Assembly: GCA_018873245.2 (NCBI GenBank)
Contig: JAEMBT020000009.1
Span: forward strand, 14,869,794 to 14,933,793
Length of the DNA: 64,000 nt
Direction of reading: 5' to 3'
Origin: Archegozetes longisetosus
Lineage: Eukaryota; Arthropoda; Arachnida; Sarcoptiformes; Trhypochthoniidae
Made by a program: the position numbers and the translations under genes. Shown here piece after piece: positions 12,057-24,254 of this stretch. Each line of letters opens with the position of its first letter. Positions within the stretch are counted from its first letter, which is position 1. The notes beneath the pieces are model-generated. The model was not told where the DNA came from, did not search any database, and saw nothing but the letters and a program-made list of their open reading frames with translations.

Positions 12057-12428
12057 TTAACACTAATATCCAGTAATTGAATATGTTTATATTAAAACTC
12101 TAACACTGAAATAGTTTGTTAGATCAGTCAAACTATGTTTGCATAAATAAAGTGAGACTTATACATTATAAGATTAGAAAATAAATATGATAAATAAGGA
12201 AAATAGATTGTTTTTCTTTGTTAACTTAAAGGATTTGGAGCATAGTATTTTGATTTTAGTATTTTTGATAAAAATGTCAGGTAAAAACTATTTACGAAAA
12301 AAGCAATGTGATTGTCGCTATATTCGTTTGGATAAATTGAAAACTGAGATATAAGCGGTTAAATCGCACGAAACTATTTCAATGTTAGAGTTTTAATATA
12401 AGCATATTCAATTGCCGGATACTGTTAA
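12057..12428. mobile_element. MITE with ~58-bp terminal inverted repeats, TTAA at both ends
   Basis: The left end (12061-12117) and the inverted right end (about 12,370-12,424) share AATTGAATATG, TTATATTAAAACTCTAACA and TGAAATAGTTT with few differences. TTAA stands at both outer edges. The ~250-bp interior is non-coding. Confidence 0.7.
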
Positions 12429-12807
12429 TTTAAATACCATAGACTTCCTGATGGGAGAAATTCTGCTAAAGTATTATTGTGTTTTGCTGTTTTGCTCGAA
12501 TGGATATATTACTAAGCTCAGGAATCAAAATTCATCTTGGGCTTTAGAATTTTAAAATTTCAGATATTTGAGCTATTAAATTGCGTTTTTATCATTAATT
12601 TCTAATTAAGTTAAAATACCAGTAGTTGTCAGGTTTAGTTAAAAAACTGACAATCATAACACCGACAATTAAATGACCTACATAATCAAAAAATATCGGT
12701 ATGAATAAATATTCAATATTGTGAGTGATTTTTTGTATACTGTAATAATAACTCTTAGACTATAATAATTAATAATTTTTATTAATATAGATATTTAATA
12801 TACAGAA

Positions 12808-13440
12808 AATTAAACTGTGTGTTTTGAAGTTTAAGTTCTCTTTTTTCTTTTCTCTACTCCTCCCACTTGATGTACTTTCACACTACTTGATAAATAAGTG
12901 TTAGAAATACTTTCAGATTATGTTGCCTTAAAATATCATTCCTAAAGAACGGATGTTTAAATATTCTATCATGAGTATCTCAAACAATTCATTTCCTCTA
13001 ATAATCAATACAGACTAGCAAGTAAAGATATTTGAATGTACTCTCGGGATTCTAATGAGTGCTATATAATTAGAAATTAGAAATACAATAAAAATCTATT
13101 GTGAAAACTCAAAAATATCAGAAAATTTAAATTCTCATTTAATATTGTTATATTAAGAAAAATTATTCTTAGCTTGTCTTGATTACAAAAGAAAATTCTT
13201 GGTTATTAAAGGTAATTGCCTGAGTCTGTATTGATTATTAGAGGAAATGAATTGCTTTGAGATACTAATGATGGAATGCTTAAACATCCCTTCTTTAGGA
13301 ATGATGTTTTAGGGCAACATAACCTAAAAGTATTTGTAACACTTATTTATCGAATAGTCTGAAAGTACATAAAGAGAGGGCAATAGAGAAAAGAAAAAGG
13401 ACTCCGAAATACACAGTTAAATTTTATGTATTATATTAAA
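12808..13440. repeat. Inverted-repeat element inside the layered block
   Basis: The arms at about 12,808-13,025 and 13,205-13,440 are inverted copies. They share AACACTTATTTATC, TCCTAAAGAACGGATGTTTAA (with changes) and TTTCCTCTAATAATCAATAC. The spacer of about 180 bp is AT-rich. No coding capacity. Confidence 0.72.
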
Positions 13441-13451
13441 TATCAAGGAAA

Positions 13452-14505
13452 GCGAGAACACAAGAATTAGCCCAGTTCTTAGAAACCTCGAGGGCCTCAC
13501 CCACCAAACTTCTCACATATATACTACAGGACACCCTTTACAATTTCACATCCATTAATTTTTGCCACGCTCATCCATTCAATAGATACACCCACTTGGG
13601 TGAATCGGGACTAATGGGTCTAAGGTGGTTTCCGAACTCCAAAACCCAAGTACGATACATCATTGGATTCTGTTCGTCGGGCTAAACATTTTGATACAAC
13701 ACCTGACCACTTCTGGCCTATTCCCGACGGGAATGTCTGACCCCGCCGAGTGATATATCGTTGGACTTAGGATACTGAACTAAGCATTTTGATACTTCAT
13801 TTGATCAATTATCTCAAGTAGTTCTCGAGATATTCAATTTCAAAATCTTCAGCATGTCTATATAAAGATACCAAAAAGCTAACATCGTCTATAAGTGCCA
13901 TCTAGACCTAACCCCTCGAAAATGAGTAAGTCTAGCTATACCAAGTTGTAACCTAAACCAAACCTAATATTAAGTTAGGTATAATGGGTCAAATCGTACA
14001 GCGACCTAACCTACTCTCCTTTAGTTTGTCAAGCTTTTTTGGGTTACGATTCGAAAAATTCAGGTTCATCTATTACAAGGTACTAAACTAAACAATATGA
14101 ATATCTCGAGAACTACTTGAGATAATTGATCAAGTAAAGTATCAAAATGCTCAGTTCGATATACCAAGTCAACGATATACCACTTGGCGGGGTCAGTCAC
14201 TCTCTGAGTTGGCCAGAAGTGGTCAGATTCGGATTCGAAGTGATCAAGTACGGTATCAAAGTGTTCAGCTCGACGAACTAGGTCCAATGATGTGTTACAC
14301 TTGGGGGTGAAGAGTCGGAAATCCCCTTAAACCCATTAGCCCCGATTCACCCAAGTGTGTTTATCTCTTGAATGGATGGGCGTGGCAAAAATTTATGTAT
14401 AGAATTGTAGTGAGTGCCCTGTAGTATATAATGTAAGAAATTTGGTGGCCGTGACCCTTGAGATTTCTAAGAATTGGGCCAATCCCCGTATTCTCCCCAC
14501 TTACC
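13452..14505. repeat. Foldback repeat family P, copy 1 (largest)
   Basis: The arms at about 13,452-13,860 and 14,090-14,505 are inverted copies. Each arm carries two diverged versions of a unit containing TATCAAAATGCTCAG and a TGATATATCAC-like block. The centre contains AGGTTACGATTCG and TAACCTA motifs also found in the other copies at 19,478, 30,880 and 40,612. Reading frames here are by-products of the repeat. Confidence 0.75.
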
Positions 14506-15028
14506 AATATCTATATTAATAAAGATTATTAATTATTATAGTCTAAGAGTTATTATTACAATATACAAAATTCACTCATATTTAATATTTATTCATTCTG
14601 ATAATTTTTTCGATTATGTAGATCTTTTATTGTCGGCCTTTGACCTAAATCCGTAATTGCCATAGAATATAGCTTTATTATAAAAATTTAGTCGAAAATT
14701 ATCAATTTAAGAACTGATAACATTTTCTTAAAAGAATTGTCTAAAATAGTTATTTTGTGAAAAATTCACCGTTTAGTACGATGAACCTTATGATCTTCTC
14801 TTATGGTTATACGATTCTTAAAACCAAACCTTCTACCTAAAGTAGTGGTGTTCATGCGTATTCACAATGAGAGCTACATGTGCTTTCAAAATGTGAAGCG
14901 ATCGACTTTTAATGATCTTAATATACACATTAATTCTGAGATTTTTGCATATTAACACGTAATTAAATTGTCGTAATAACAAAAAGAAATAAAACTCAAT
15001 TAAATGATTTGCATCAGATAATTTTACA

Positions 15029-15285
15029 TTAACCCTTCGCCACAACTTAGCTTCCGAAAACGTAAAATTAACTGTGGGGTAAAATGTTACCCTACGTTTT
15101 CCTCGCTTTATATCTGTTCCAGGTTAGACCGAATGTTATCAGAATCAAGCTTAGCCCTTGCTTTTGAAGTTTTAATTAACAAATTAATTAATTTCTAGTT
15201 ATTATCTTCTACAACGTCATCAGCGGTTTAAATTGCTAGTAGCGACATTATAGCACTGCGACACATATAGTAAACACTGCTTATT
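15029..15285. mobile_element. TTAA MITE, copy B (truncated, reverse orientation)
   Basis: Begins TTAACCCTTCGCCACAACTT, followed by the CTTCCGAAAACGTAAAATTAA end of the family. Similarity to copy A stops at about 15,285, so the far end is lost. Confidence 0.7.
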
Positions 15286-16544
15286 TTTAGAATAAAAGAT
15301 CGAATCTATATTGAATTTGAATATGAATTTTAGTTAACTCTGATATGATTAGCTCGAAATAGAACAAACAAGAGGTAATCTACTAAACTAAATTAAATAA
15401 CTTGAATATTTATTACCTTTAGACTGATCTCCATTTTGACCTGAAACTAAACTAAACCAATAGATGATTGATGATAAAATCAAGAATTTTTTCCGTGAAG
15501 CCATCAAGTTTATTTTAAATTAATAGAACCTTTCCGGCTCAAAAAGTAATCAACTTCAATAAATTGAAGCAGTTTTGTTGTATTAATAAATTTAAATTTA
15601 AAGCGAACCACGATATTAGAAAAACTCTTAAGAGTATATTAAATATCACACAAACAGTTCTTAAGCTGCAACAGTAATACGGATACTAAAAGATTATCTT
15701 CGTCTTATTCAGTTTATATTGCACTTAATAGTTGAATAATTTTTCAATTATAGATTATTGTCAAGACATTGTTTGGTAACTATCAATTTTCATTAGGTTA
15801 GAGAAATACTTTTTATCCATAATATTTGAAGTGTTTATCTCTCAAGTGTTAGAACACATATTTGATTAGTGAGTCAACATTATTCCATTTGATATGATTT
15901 CGAATATGAGACCTTATATTCATACTAAATTTGATTTTCTGAAGCGATAAAAATAATCTGATAAATTTATCGCAATCAAATAATTATTGGGTCGTTCAAT
16001 AAGTTTTTAACATGAATTAATTACTTAAACATTTTTTTATTCAATCTGGGCTTTTATTCATACCTTTAGAGTAATATGCCCCGTCCGTCAAAACATATAT
16101 TTTCCATCGCTGTACAATTGCTTTAAAAATATCCATAATTTATAAAACATACTTTCACACAGAGAAGTCAAAATCCTTAAGAAGTTTTTACTAGCTATTA
16201 TGAAAGATGAGTCATTTTTTATCTACACTCTGTATTCGGTTAATGTACGCGTCGATGAGAAATAAATTGTATATAAAACAACATTTCTGCACAAATAGTT
16301 TAAAAACAGATTTGATTCTCACGCGTTTTAAGCTTTTTGATTCCATTCGTACAATAATATAATTATTCGACAACAATTAATAAGTTTTAACTCAATTATA
16401 TTTGATATTTAACAACTTTCATATAATAAATGTATTGATGTAAACAATATGTTAGAAACATGCTATCTTTTGTGAACTTTAATGCAAATTCTAGTTCAAC
16501 TCTAGTTAAAACTTAACGTTTTTAAAGTTCATGTATGGTCGTTG
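15286..16544. other. AT-rich, no gene seen
   Basis: A solitary mariner-like end (GGTCGTTCAATAAGTTT near 15,990) has no visible partner. Otherwise nothing recognised. Confidence 0.5.
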
Positions 16545-16644
16545 AAAAAAATGTACTTTGCTTTTTGGTGATTTTCAACACCTGAAACATCAACGAATTT
16601 TGATGAAATTTTATAGGTAAATACCTATAGTTCCTACCAACCAT

Positions 16645-17232
16645 TGGTTATACTTCCATTTAGCTGCCGTCTCCGATCTCGATGAAAGTGACATATCTTA
16701 TGTATTTTGGACTCCTGCATTGAATGGTGAAGGTCCCATGTTGCGATGACAAACCGTTTCTGAGATATAGCATAAAAACCTAACCTAACCGAATGTTACA
16801 TTCTATGATGACCAACCAATTAAGAGACACAATCGAAAGTGTATTAGGTATAAATAGATGTATTTTAGTAACATCATCATATCCCAGTCGGCTTGGCGTA
16901 GTGGTTAGGTTAGGTTGGGTTGGGTTAGGTTAGGTTAGGTCAAGCTTGGTTAGGTTTGGCTTAGATTGGTTTGGTTAGGTTAGGTTAAGCTTTATTAGGC
17001 TTCGTTAGGTTTGGTGGGGTTTGGTCAGGTTCCGTTGGGTTTGGTTATTTTTGGTTAAGCTTGGTTAGGCCTCGTTAGGTTTGTTGATGTTTTTACTATA
17101 TATCTTCAAAACGGTTTGTCATCGCAACTTAGGACCTTCACTAATCGATTTTTTCAGCCCAAAATACACATAATATGTGATTTTCATTGAGATCGGGGAC
17201 GGGAGCTAAATGGAAGTATCCCCCAACCATCT
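16645..17232. repeat. Foldback carrying a degenerate TTAGG-type tract
   Basis: Inverted arms at about 16,645-16,775 and 17,095-17,232 share ATACTTCCATTTAGCT, CCGATCTC and AAACGGTTTGTCATCGCAA-like blocks. Between them, 16,900-17,090 is a G/T-rich tract of GGTTAGGTTAGGTT and TTGGTTAGG variants. On the left, AACCTAACC stands in opposite orientation. TTAGG is the canonical arthropod telomere unit, but this tract is imperfect. Confidence 0.72.
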
Positions 17233-17691
17233 TTGAAAATCATATCATCCTGCCCAATTGGGTCTGTCCATAAATAACGTTATTTCGCACAGAAGTAACC
17301 AATGGAAATTTTTGAATTTTAATTGCTGAAATTAAAACTACTCGAAAAAATATTTAACTACATTTATTTTTGTTTTGTCGATAATCAGAGCTATAGTGCA
17401 TTAAACTCGACAATATAAAAATTTTAGTTGACAACAATTTTACGATTAATAGTCCAAATGACCTGATATTAGTATCAAGTGAAAGTTTTAGGAAAGTTCT
17501 TTCTATACATCTTATTACATATTGCTTCCTGTGATGAATCAATCTTTTAAGAATTGAAAAACGAAATCCAATCTTATAATATTGAAAAGGGCAATATTTT
17601 TTAACACAAAAATTACTCCTTTCATTCAAGAATTATATCCGGAATCAATGTTATAATTTTATTCCAAAAAGCATTCAAAATGAATTCTAAG

Positions 17692-17959
17692 TAGGGTGAC
17701 CACCTCTGGCTTGTCTCATGACGGGACAAAAATATCAAAGGGGAGACCCTTACATTTTCTTAATTTCTTATCATTTGTAAGATAAATTCAATATTTGAAT
17801 TTCTAAGGAATATTCTTCTTAGCACATTCTTCAAAATAAAAGTTGAAAAACGGGACAACTAATTGTCCCGTCGAGAGTTTTTGATTTGACGGGATTTCTA
17901 TCTTTTATCTTTAAAAAGACGGGACTGTTCCATCAAAAACGGGATGGGTGGTCACCCTA
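17692..17959. mobile_element. hAT-type MITE with exact 8-bp target duplication
   Basis: The 268-bp element has ends TAGGGTGACCACC and GGTGGTCACCCTA, flanked on both sides by ATTCTAAG (17684-17691 and 17960-17967). An 8-bp duplication with such ends is characteristic of the hAT superfamily. The interior contains several GACGGGAC motifs and no gene. Confidence 0.85.
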
Positions 17960-18091
17960 ATTCTAAGTGATTAATGTAGGAAGAACTTTACAAGAGCTTT
18001 CATTCGATACTAATATCGTTATTTGAACTCTTAACTCTAGAACAGTAAAACGTTAGTCAAAATAACCCAAAGGTCTATAGAAATTATTTTA

Positions 18092-18471
18092 TCAGGTCAG
18101 TCAATAAGTTCTCAGCCTAACACCTTTCCTGATATATTTGAATGCTGATTTTTATACCAATAATAGTGGTATGCTTCAAAAGATTGCATACCGAAATTTA
18201 GCTGGTTTCGCTGAAAGATAAAAAAATTTAGACAACTTTTTGGTGTCAAAAAACACTTAAAAATTCGTAGAAAATTTTTTCCTTCTCTCTTTTCTATTGG
18301 GCCTATGTATTGATACATCTTCTTTAACAGTTTATAATTTTATTACTACTATGAGAAATCAATTAAATTTTAGCATGAGATCTCATGAGATATGGCTCTA
18401 TTATCACTATCAAAATCAACATTCAAAAATATAAGGGAAGGTGTTAGGTTGAGAACTTCCTGACTGACCGA
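18092..18471. mobile_element. Mariner-type MITE, TA target duplication
   Basis: A 380-bp element flanked by TA. The inverted ends share GGTCAGTCA, AGTTCTCA and CCTAACACCTT, then TTTGAATG, over about 60 bp. The GGTCNNTCAATAAGTTCT type is typical of mariner ends. The interior has only a short unrecognised reading frame. Confidence 0.8.
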
Positions 18472-19075
18472 TATTTAATTTTTGTAACTATTAACATTCA
18501 AAATACTTATGGTATTTTCAAATGAGTATTTAAGGGACATATCAAAATATAAATATATTTTGATTTAAGGTTTTAAACAAATTATGTCTAGATGACTATA
18601 CGAATAACTTAGTAAACAACATAACAGCTATACACCCTATCTTTTGCTTTAGCACAGTTTTCAGAATTAATGGTTGAATCAAAATGACCCAAGAGTACTG
18701 TAATCCTAAATCTTAAACGTTTTACTGTTTAAATGTTAATTGTAAAGTTATACTCAACTAAAAATTTTTTATTTTCGAGTTTAATGCACTATAGCTCTGA
18801 AATCTATAATTTTTCAACAAACCAAAAATATACGTATGCAGGCATTTTTCGATTAGTTTTGATTCTAGGCATCAGAATTAAAAAATCTCCATTGATTACA
18901 TTTGTGTGAATTAATGTTATTTATGAACAGATCTCATGGAGCATGATGATATGGTTTTCACAGAAGTATAATAAGAACTATAGGTACTTACCAAAAAAAA
19001 TTTCATCATAGTTCGTTGATGTTTGGGTATTGAAAATCATCAAAATCCCGAGTACTTAGCTTTATCAATAACTGT

Positions 19076-19477
19076 GCATAAAATTGAGTACTTTGCAAAA
19101 TTTTATTCTATTGAAGTGATTTTTGTTTCGAAGAAGGCGTTCATAAAAATAATTTGTTCAAAAGCTGTGTGTACATAAAACCAAATAAAGAATGTATTAT
19201 TCAAATTCAATAATATCTATTGGTTTAAAGTAACGAACTTTAGGTCAATTATATATCATTCTGAAATGTAGATATCAAGTTTAGGGTATTGTATAGGACG
19301 GGCCCATCTCAGTATCATCATGAGATTTAATTTTTATGGATTTTCAGAGGCATAGAATTCATTTCTGGAGGTACCAAATGTAGGAATGAGGACTTCCGAA
19401 AATACGTCTATACCCAATATTTTGAAATTTTTTAGTGTTAAAAAATTGTGAATACTGAGTTCAATCCGATCTAACGG
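19076..19477. other. No gene seen
   Basis: AT-rich stretch between two repeat elements; nothing recognised. Confidence 0.5.
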
Positions 19478-20262
19478 GTCTAACGGGATTTCCAACCATC
19501 TTCCTCTAAGTGTGATACATCATTAAATTCAGTTTGTCGAGCTGAACATTTTGATACCACACTTGACCACTTCTGGTCAACTCCTGAAGGGAGTGACTGA
19601 CCCCACTAAGTGATATATCATTGGACTCAGAATATCGAACTGAGCATTTTGATACCTCACTTGATCAATTATCAAGAGTAATTCTCGAGGTATTCATCTT
19701 TATTTGGTTAAGTATCTCACAATGGATAAGCCTGTAGCGCAATTCTCGTGCTAATCCTAAACTCAATCCTTACTTAATTATAAGATCGATCATTATAGTC
19801 TTTAAATTAAGCCTCGATCTTCAATTAACGAGCGCTTTGAGAATCGATCATTGCTTAAAATCGTACTAAACTTGATCTTAAGCTTAATGATCGCTTCGAG
19901 AATGGCCCCCTGGATTTCTCGAGTCGTAACCCAAACTAGCCTGATATAAACTAAGGGAGAATAGGTAAGGTCTCGAAGTGACCCAACCTATTATACTTTA
20001 GTTCAAATAAGATCGAATATCTCGAGAATTACTCGTGATAATTGATCAAATGTGGTATCAAAATGCTCAGTTCGATTTCCTGAGCCCAATGATATATCAC
20101 TCGGCGGGTCAGCCACACCCTTTGGAAGTGGACCAGAAGTGGTCAAGTGTGGTATCAAAATGTTCAGCTTGACGAACTGAATCTAATGGTGTATCACACT
20201 TGGGGAAAGGTGGTTGGGAACTCCCTTCGACCCATTAGCCTGGATTGATCCAGTATTTTACA
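19478..20262. repeat. Foldback repeat family P, copy 2
   Basis: The arms at about 19,478-19,705 and 20,020-20,262 are inverted copies. Each has two units with TATCAAAATGCTCAG-like cores and CCAGAAGTGGTC. The centre is longer than in copy 4 and holds several GATCGAT-rich inverted segments (19,780-19,900). Confidence 0.75.
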
Positions 20263-20622
20263 TATTAAATTTTCATGAATAAAGTGCATTAGGATACGCT
20301 TTAGTATACGACCCATTGCCGTGAAGGTACTATTCAATCTAGGGAACATACATTTAAAGTATTGAGTGACTCGCGTCAAGGAGAGCCTAATTGTAATAAT
20401 TCGAATTCAAAAGTTTTAAGAATGTTTCAATGGATGATTAAGCATTCATAGCATCAATAGGCGTGGTCTGCACACGGATCCATGCTATTATCGATGAAGT
20501 TTGTTTACATCATGTTTGGAGTATGTGAGACTAAAAGGGATAAAGTTATGAATATAAATTGAATATCATTAATGTTAACTAATAGTATAAATAAAAGAGC
20601 GAAACACACTAACACATACATT

Positions 20623-20675
20623 CTAAGGACAGCTCAGTTGGTAGAGTGCTTGTCTCTCAAATAAAGAAGAAAATT
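20623..20675 (+). other. tRNA-like 5' half (relic or SINE head)
   Basis: AGCTCAGTTGGTAGAG matches the D-arm and A box of a tRNA. It is followed by a five-pair stem CTTGT/ATAAG around a 7-base loop CTCTCAA, which would read anticodon CTC (Glu). No T-arm or B box follows and the 3' half is AT-rich, so this is not a functional tRNA. Confidence 0.5.
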
Positions 20676-20867
20676 AAACAAAGAAAATCTTTATAATTTC
20701 CTCTTAAATAATATGTAAATTAATTTTTCTAAATAAATTACTAAATTTTACCCATGATACTGACCGAGCCTGATATAACTAAACCTAAGTTAGGATAGGC
20801 CAGGTCGCTACGCGACACAATACTATTATGAATCTCACTTAATTTTAAATTGAAAACATTTCGTATA

Positions 20868-21347
20868 TTAATCCATCACCACAACTGTGAGGTAAAATGT
20901 TCCAAAATTTATTTAAAATCAACTAAAAGTCGTAATTTCTTGAGAAATTGAATTCTTCAATCCTATATTTAATTTTGAATGAGAAAATCTTGATTAGTTT
21001 AGATTTATAGATTAATTTTTAATTTTTTTTCTGGCAACATGTCTATGAGATCCCATCTGTAACTACTAAGGACGGAAATTTGCCCTAACATTGCAGTACT
21101 TCGTGTTTACTATATGTCACAGTGCTGTGATTTCGCCATCAACAATGCGTAGGGTAGTAAACCCCTGATGACGCTGTGGCAAACAATTACCAGAAATTAA
21201 TGAGTAGATTAAAACTTGGAAAACATGAACTAACTTTGTTTCCAAAAGTGTGAGCACTTTGTTAAAACTGATATAAAATGTGGCGTAAAATTTTACCACC
21301 ACAGTTAATTTTACACTTTTGGAAGATAAGTTGTTATGAAGTGTTAA
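20868..21347. mobile_element. TTAA MITE, copy C
   Basis: Full-length member of the TTAA family, with TTAA at 20868-20871 and 21344-21347. It shares with copies A and D ACAACTGTGAGG, GAGGACAGAAATTT-like and GATGACGCTGTGGCA blocks. Its right TTAA overlaps the start of the long inverted repeat that follows. Confidence 0.75.
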
Positions 21348-22171
21348 AGGACAATAGGCATTAAGACATTGTGAGTGGGCGGAGCCAATCGAATGTGTTA
21401 ATCTTTAGTCTTTGACCTCACGCATATATCCCTAAAATATTTTAGTGAAATTTCTAATGGTTTAGGAGATATAGTTTTTTCAAATTTTTTTATAACGGGC
21501 TCTATGGAGAGTTTAATTATTTCAAAAAATCATTTGATCCCCGCCCCTCGAATTTAATTTTGGTATTTGGTCAATATATTGACAAGAATCAGGAAATCAT
21601 TTTAGCAAATAATTAAAGCGTATGGAGACCTAAAAGGCGGTCAAATCGAATAATGATTTATTGGTTTCAAGTATATGAATATATAGCAAAGAATAGGGTT
21701 AAGATCCTATGAATCATATCTATATAAACTTATATAAATATAGTTATATAAACTTTCAATTTTCGATTCAATTTTTCGCATTAAAAGAATCAATAAGATT
21801 TGATTCATAGAGTCTTAACCCTATTTTTTGCTATATATTCATATACTTGAAACCAATAAATCATTATTCGATTTGACCGCCTTTTAGGTCTCCATACGCT
21901 TTAATTATTTGCTAAAATGATTTCCTGATTCTTGTCAATATATTGACCAAATACCAAAATTAAATTCGAGGGGCGGGGATCAAATGATTTTTTGAAATAA
22001 TTAAACTCTCCATAGAGCCCGTTATAAAAAAATTTGAAAAAACTATATCTCCTAAACCATTAGAAATTTCACTAAAATATTTTAGGGATATATGCGTGAG
22101 GTCAAAGACTAAAGATTAACACATTCGATTGGCTCCGCCCACTCACAACGTCTTAATGCCTATTGTCCTTT
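21345..22171. repeat. Near-perfect inverted repeat with ~375-bp arms
   Basis: The arms 21,345-21,719 and 21,798-22,171 match in reverse with only a handful of differences (for example near 21,368 and 21,705). The outer ends read AAAGGACAATAGGCATTAAG. The ~80-bp loop is AT-rich. There is no reading frame of note. The very low divergence means either recent formation or ongoing arm-to-arm conversion. Superfamily not identified. Confidence 0.9.
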
Positions 22172-24208
22172 GATGTCAGAGTCTACAGCGTGTCATTTGA
22201 ATTTATAGATTCTAAACATTCAGAAATTTGATGCAATGGAGTCATTAATTTTTAAACATAAATCTATATTTGCATACGATTTTGAGAAAAAATTAATCTT
22301 GATAAGATTTTCAGCTTTTATCTACATAAAAAGAAATTCCAAATATTTTGATAGATTTTCGTCCTCTTAACTACTACGCCCCAAACACCCAAAACGATTC
22401 TTGGGAAAAAAAGGAAGATCACAATTGTGTAAAACTTACTCTAATTTTTGACTTGGGTTTCTTGGCCACCGTACTTAAAAGAACTTTTGATAGTTTATTT
22501 TCATTATAAAATTCAAAGAAATAGACTTATTAAAAAATAGTTTTTAATGGCAGAGTAATATTCAAATTAATAAAGAGATTTCAGCGAAAAAATTAAAATT
22601 TTATTTTTAAAATTTTGAAAACTTTTGGAATCGTTAAAAGAGTCAGGGGTCAAGGGCATAAGATGAGCCATATATTAATTTCAGCCTACTATTGAAAAGA
22701 GATTTCAAGGGTATCCATATTCTGGGGCCAAGTGCTATGGGGAGCTGAACTCTCCTTTATCGATACGTTGAGAAGACAAGGATCCCACGTACAAGATATG
22801 GGAACGCTCGTTTAAAGTGTGTACTTTGTGAAATCGCATAAAAATAAAGAGTTAGTATGAATAAATGTCAGTTCTCGACAAATTTTTTTGACTCGCGGCG
22901 ATCATAATGCCATAATAGTTTAGGATAAGCTGGCTATTTAGTTATTGAGTTTAATGAATGGAACAACGTCTACATCATCAAATGGAATTTTATTCACCGC
23001 AAAGCTTTACTCGATTTAATATTGGACTGTGAGTTAATTTTCATAGCCGTTCTACGAACGAATTGTTCACATTTATTCTTTGTTATTAAATCCCGAAAAT
23101 CTTTGACAAATATTGACAAAAATAAATAGAAAAGAATTTCTTTACTTCATCGCCCAAAGAAAGCAATTATATTCTTCAAAGAATTTTTAGTTATTTTAAG
23201 ATATTTTGAAAATTTTCAACTTAAACTTAATAGTAGCTTTATAATTTTTATAAAGATTCTTTTTAATTATTATTGAAACTCTATAATTATTTATAATTTT
23301 GGCTTTAACGTAGAAAGACTTGGTTTTCGTAGAGTAAGCCTCGTTGATTTATAGGACTTTTATGAACTTTTTCAAATAAACTAAAATTTAGGCTTCGAGG
23401 TTTGTTTATTTATGCAGAACTATAACCATCAGAAATCTCTTCATCAGATATACAAATAATTATACTCTGTTGGATTAGAATGTGCATATGATAACTTCAA
23501 TCATAACTAAGAAATAGTAAATCGCTTTGTAGCTAAGTGTTAGTTTACCACCTATAAAATGAAGTGTATATGAGAGCATTCAAAACGGTGTTAATGAAAA
23601 TTTTCCCTGTAAGATCCAGCCAATCTTCTAGTTTATAACAATATTGATCTAGTAATATAACTAAAGTGAAATCGTTTGTTTAATTTTGATTTATTCGTTC
23701 ATTTTTAATAAACCAATTCATACTTCGAAATGAGACTTCAAGGTAAAAACTATACTTTATTTAATAAAGTAAAACTTAAGTGACCTCAGCATCCAGAATA
23801 TATTTTTTAATTATCAAAATGTTAGTTTCTAATTTTATTATTATGATTCGAAATATACTTGATTATGTCATTTCCCGCCTTCTGAAGCTTTAAATATTTG
23901 AATAAAATATTGATTTAAAATCTGTGAACTTGTAAAATATGATTTTATAGCTAAAGGTCAGTATTCCGATAGTTTTTATTGTAATAATCTTCTCTTTAAT
24001 AAGAAAACTACATTATATAGCATTTTGATAGTTAGAAATAACATATCTAATTAAGAGTTTTACTATGAATAATAAAATTAGGTGAACTATAGCCTGAAAA
24101 ATTTGAAATATATTTTAAACATTTTACTGGAATTAAATAATTCTGTTGTATAACTTAATTTTATCAGCAATGCTGTTAGAATACATTTTTAAAGAATAGA
24201 TGTATAGG
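22172..24208. other. No gene seen
   Basis: About 2 kb of AT-rich DNA with no supported exon, repeat or RNA gene. Confidence 0.5.
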
Positions 24209-24254
24209 TGCGTGCGTGCGTGCGTGCGTGCGCGCTCGTGTGTGTGTGTATGTA
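24209..24254. repeat. GCGT/GTGT microsatellite
   Basis: Seen directly as a run of GTGC units passing into GTGT units. Confidence 0.95.

Larger units (their letters stand above)
12640..14665. repeat. Layered inverted-repeat block (outer arms)
   Basis: The outer arms at about 12,640-12,800 and 14,505-14,665 are inverted copies (shared TAATAATAACTCTTAGACTA and TAATTAATAAT). They enclose two further inverted-repeat elements: 12,808-13,440 and 13,452-14,505. The arrangement indicates successive insertions of foldback elements into each other. Confidence 0.75.
16545..19075. repeat. Large interrupted inverted repeat with nested insertions
   Basis: The left arm (16,545-16,643 continuing at 17,233-17,440) matches in reverse the right arm at about 18,700-19,075. 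Shared blocks include AACATCAACGAA, GATGAAATTTT, ACCTATAGTTC and AGAGCTATAGTGCATTAAAC. The left arm is split by a foldback at 16,645-17,232. The spacer contains a hAT-type MITE and a mariner-type MITE. Confidence 0.7.

Noticed and set aside
14066-14287. Open frame with repeated DLV-RAEHFDT motifs
   Set aside because: It lies wholly in an arm of foldback family P and its repetition reflects the tandem DNA units.
16900-17090. True telomere or telomere-fusion site
   Set aside because: The TTAGG units are imperfect, short in total, and enclosed by foldback arms; a captured or decayed tract is simpler.
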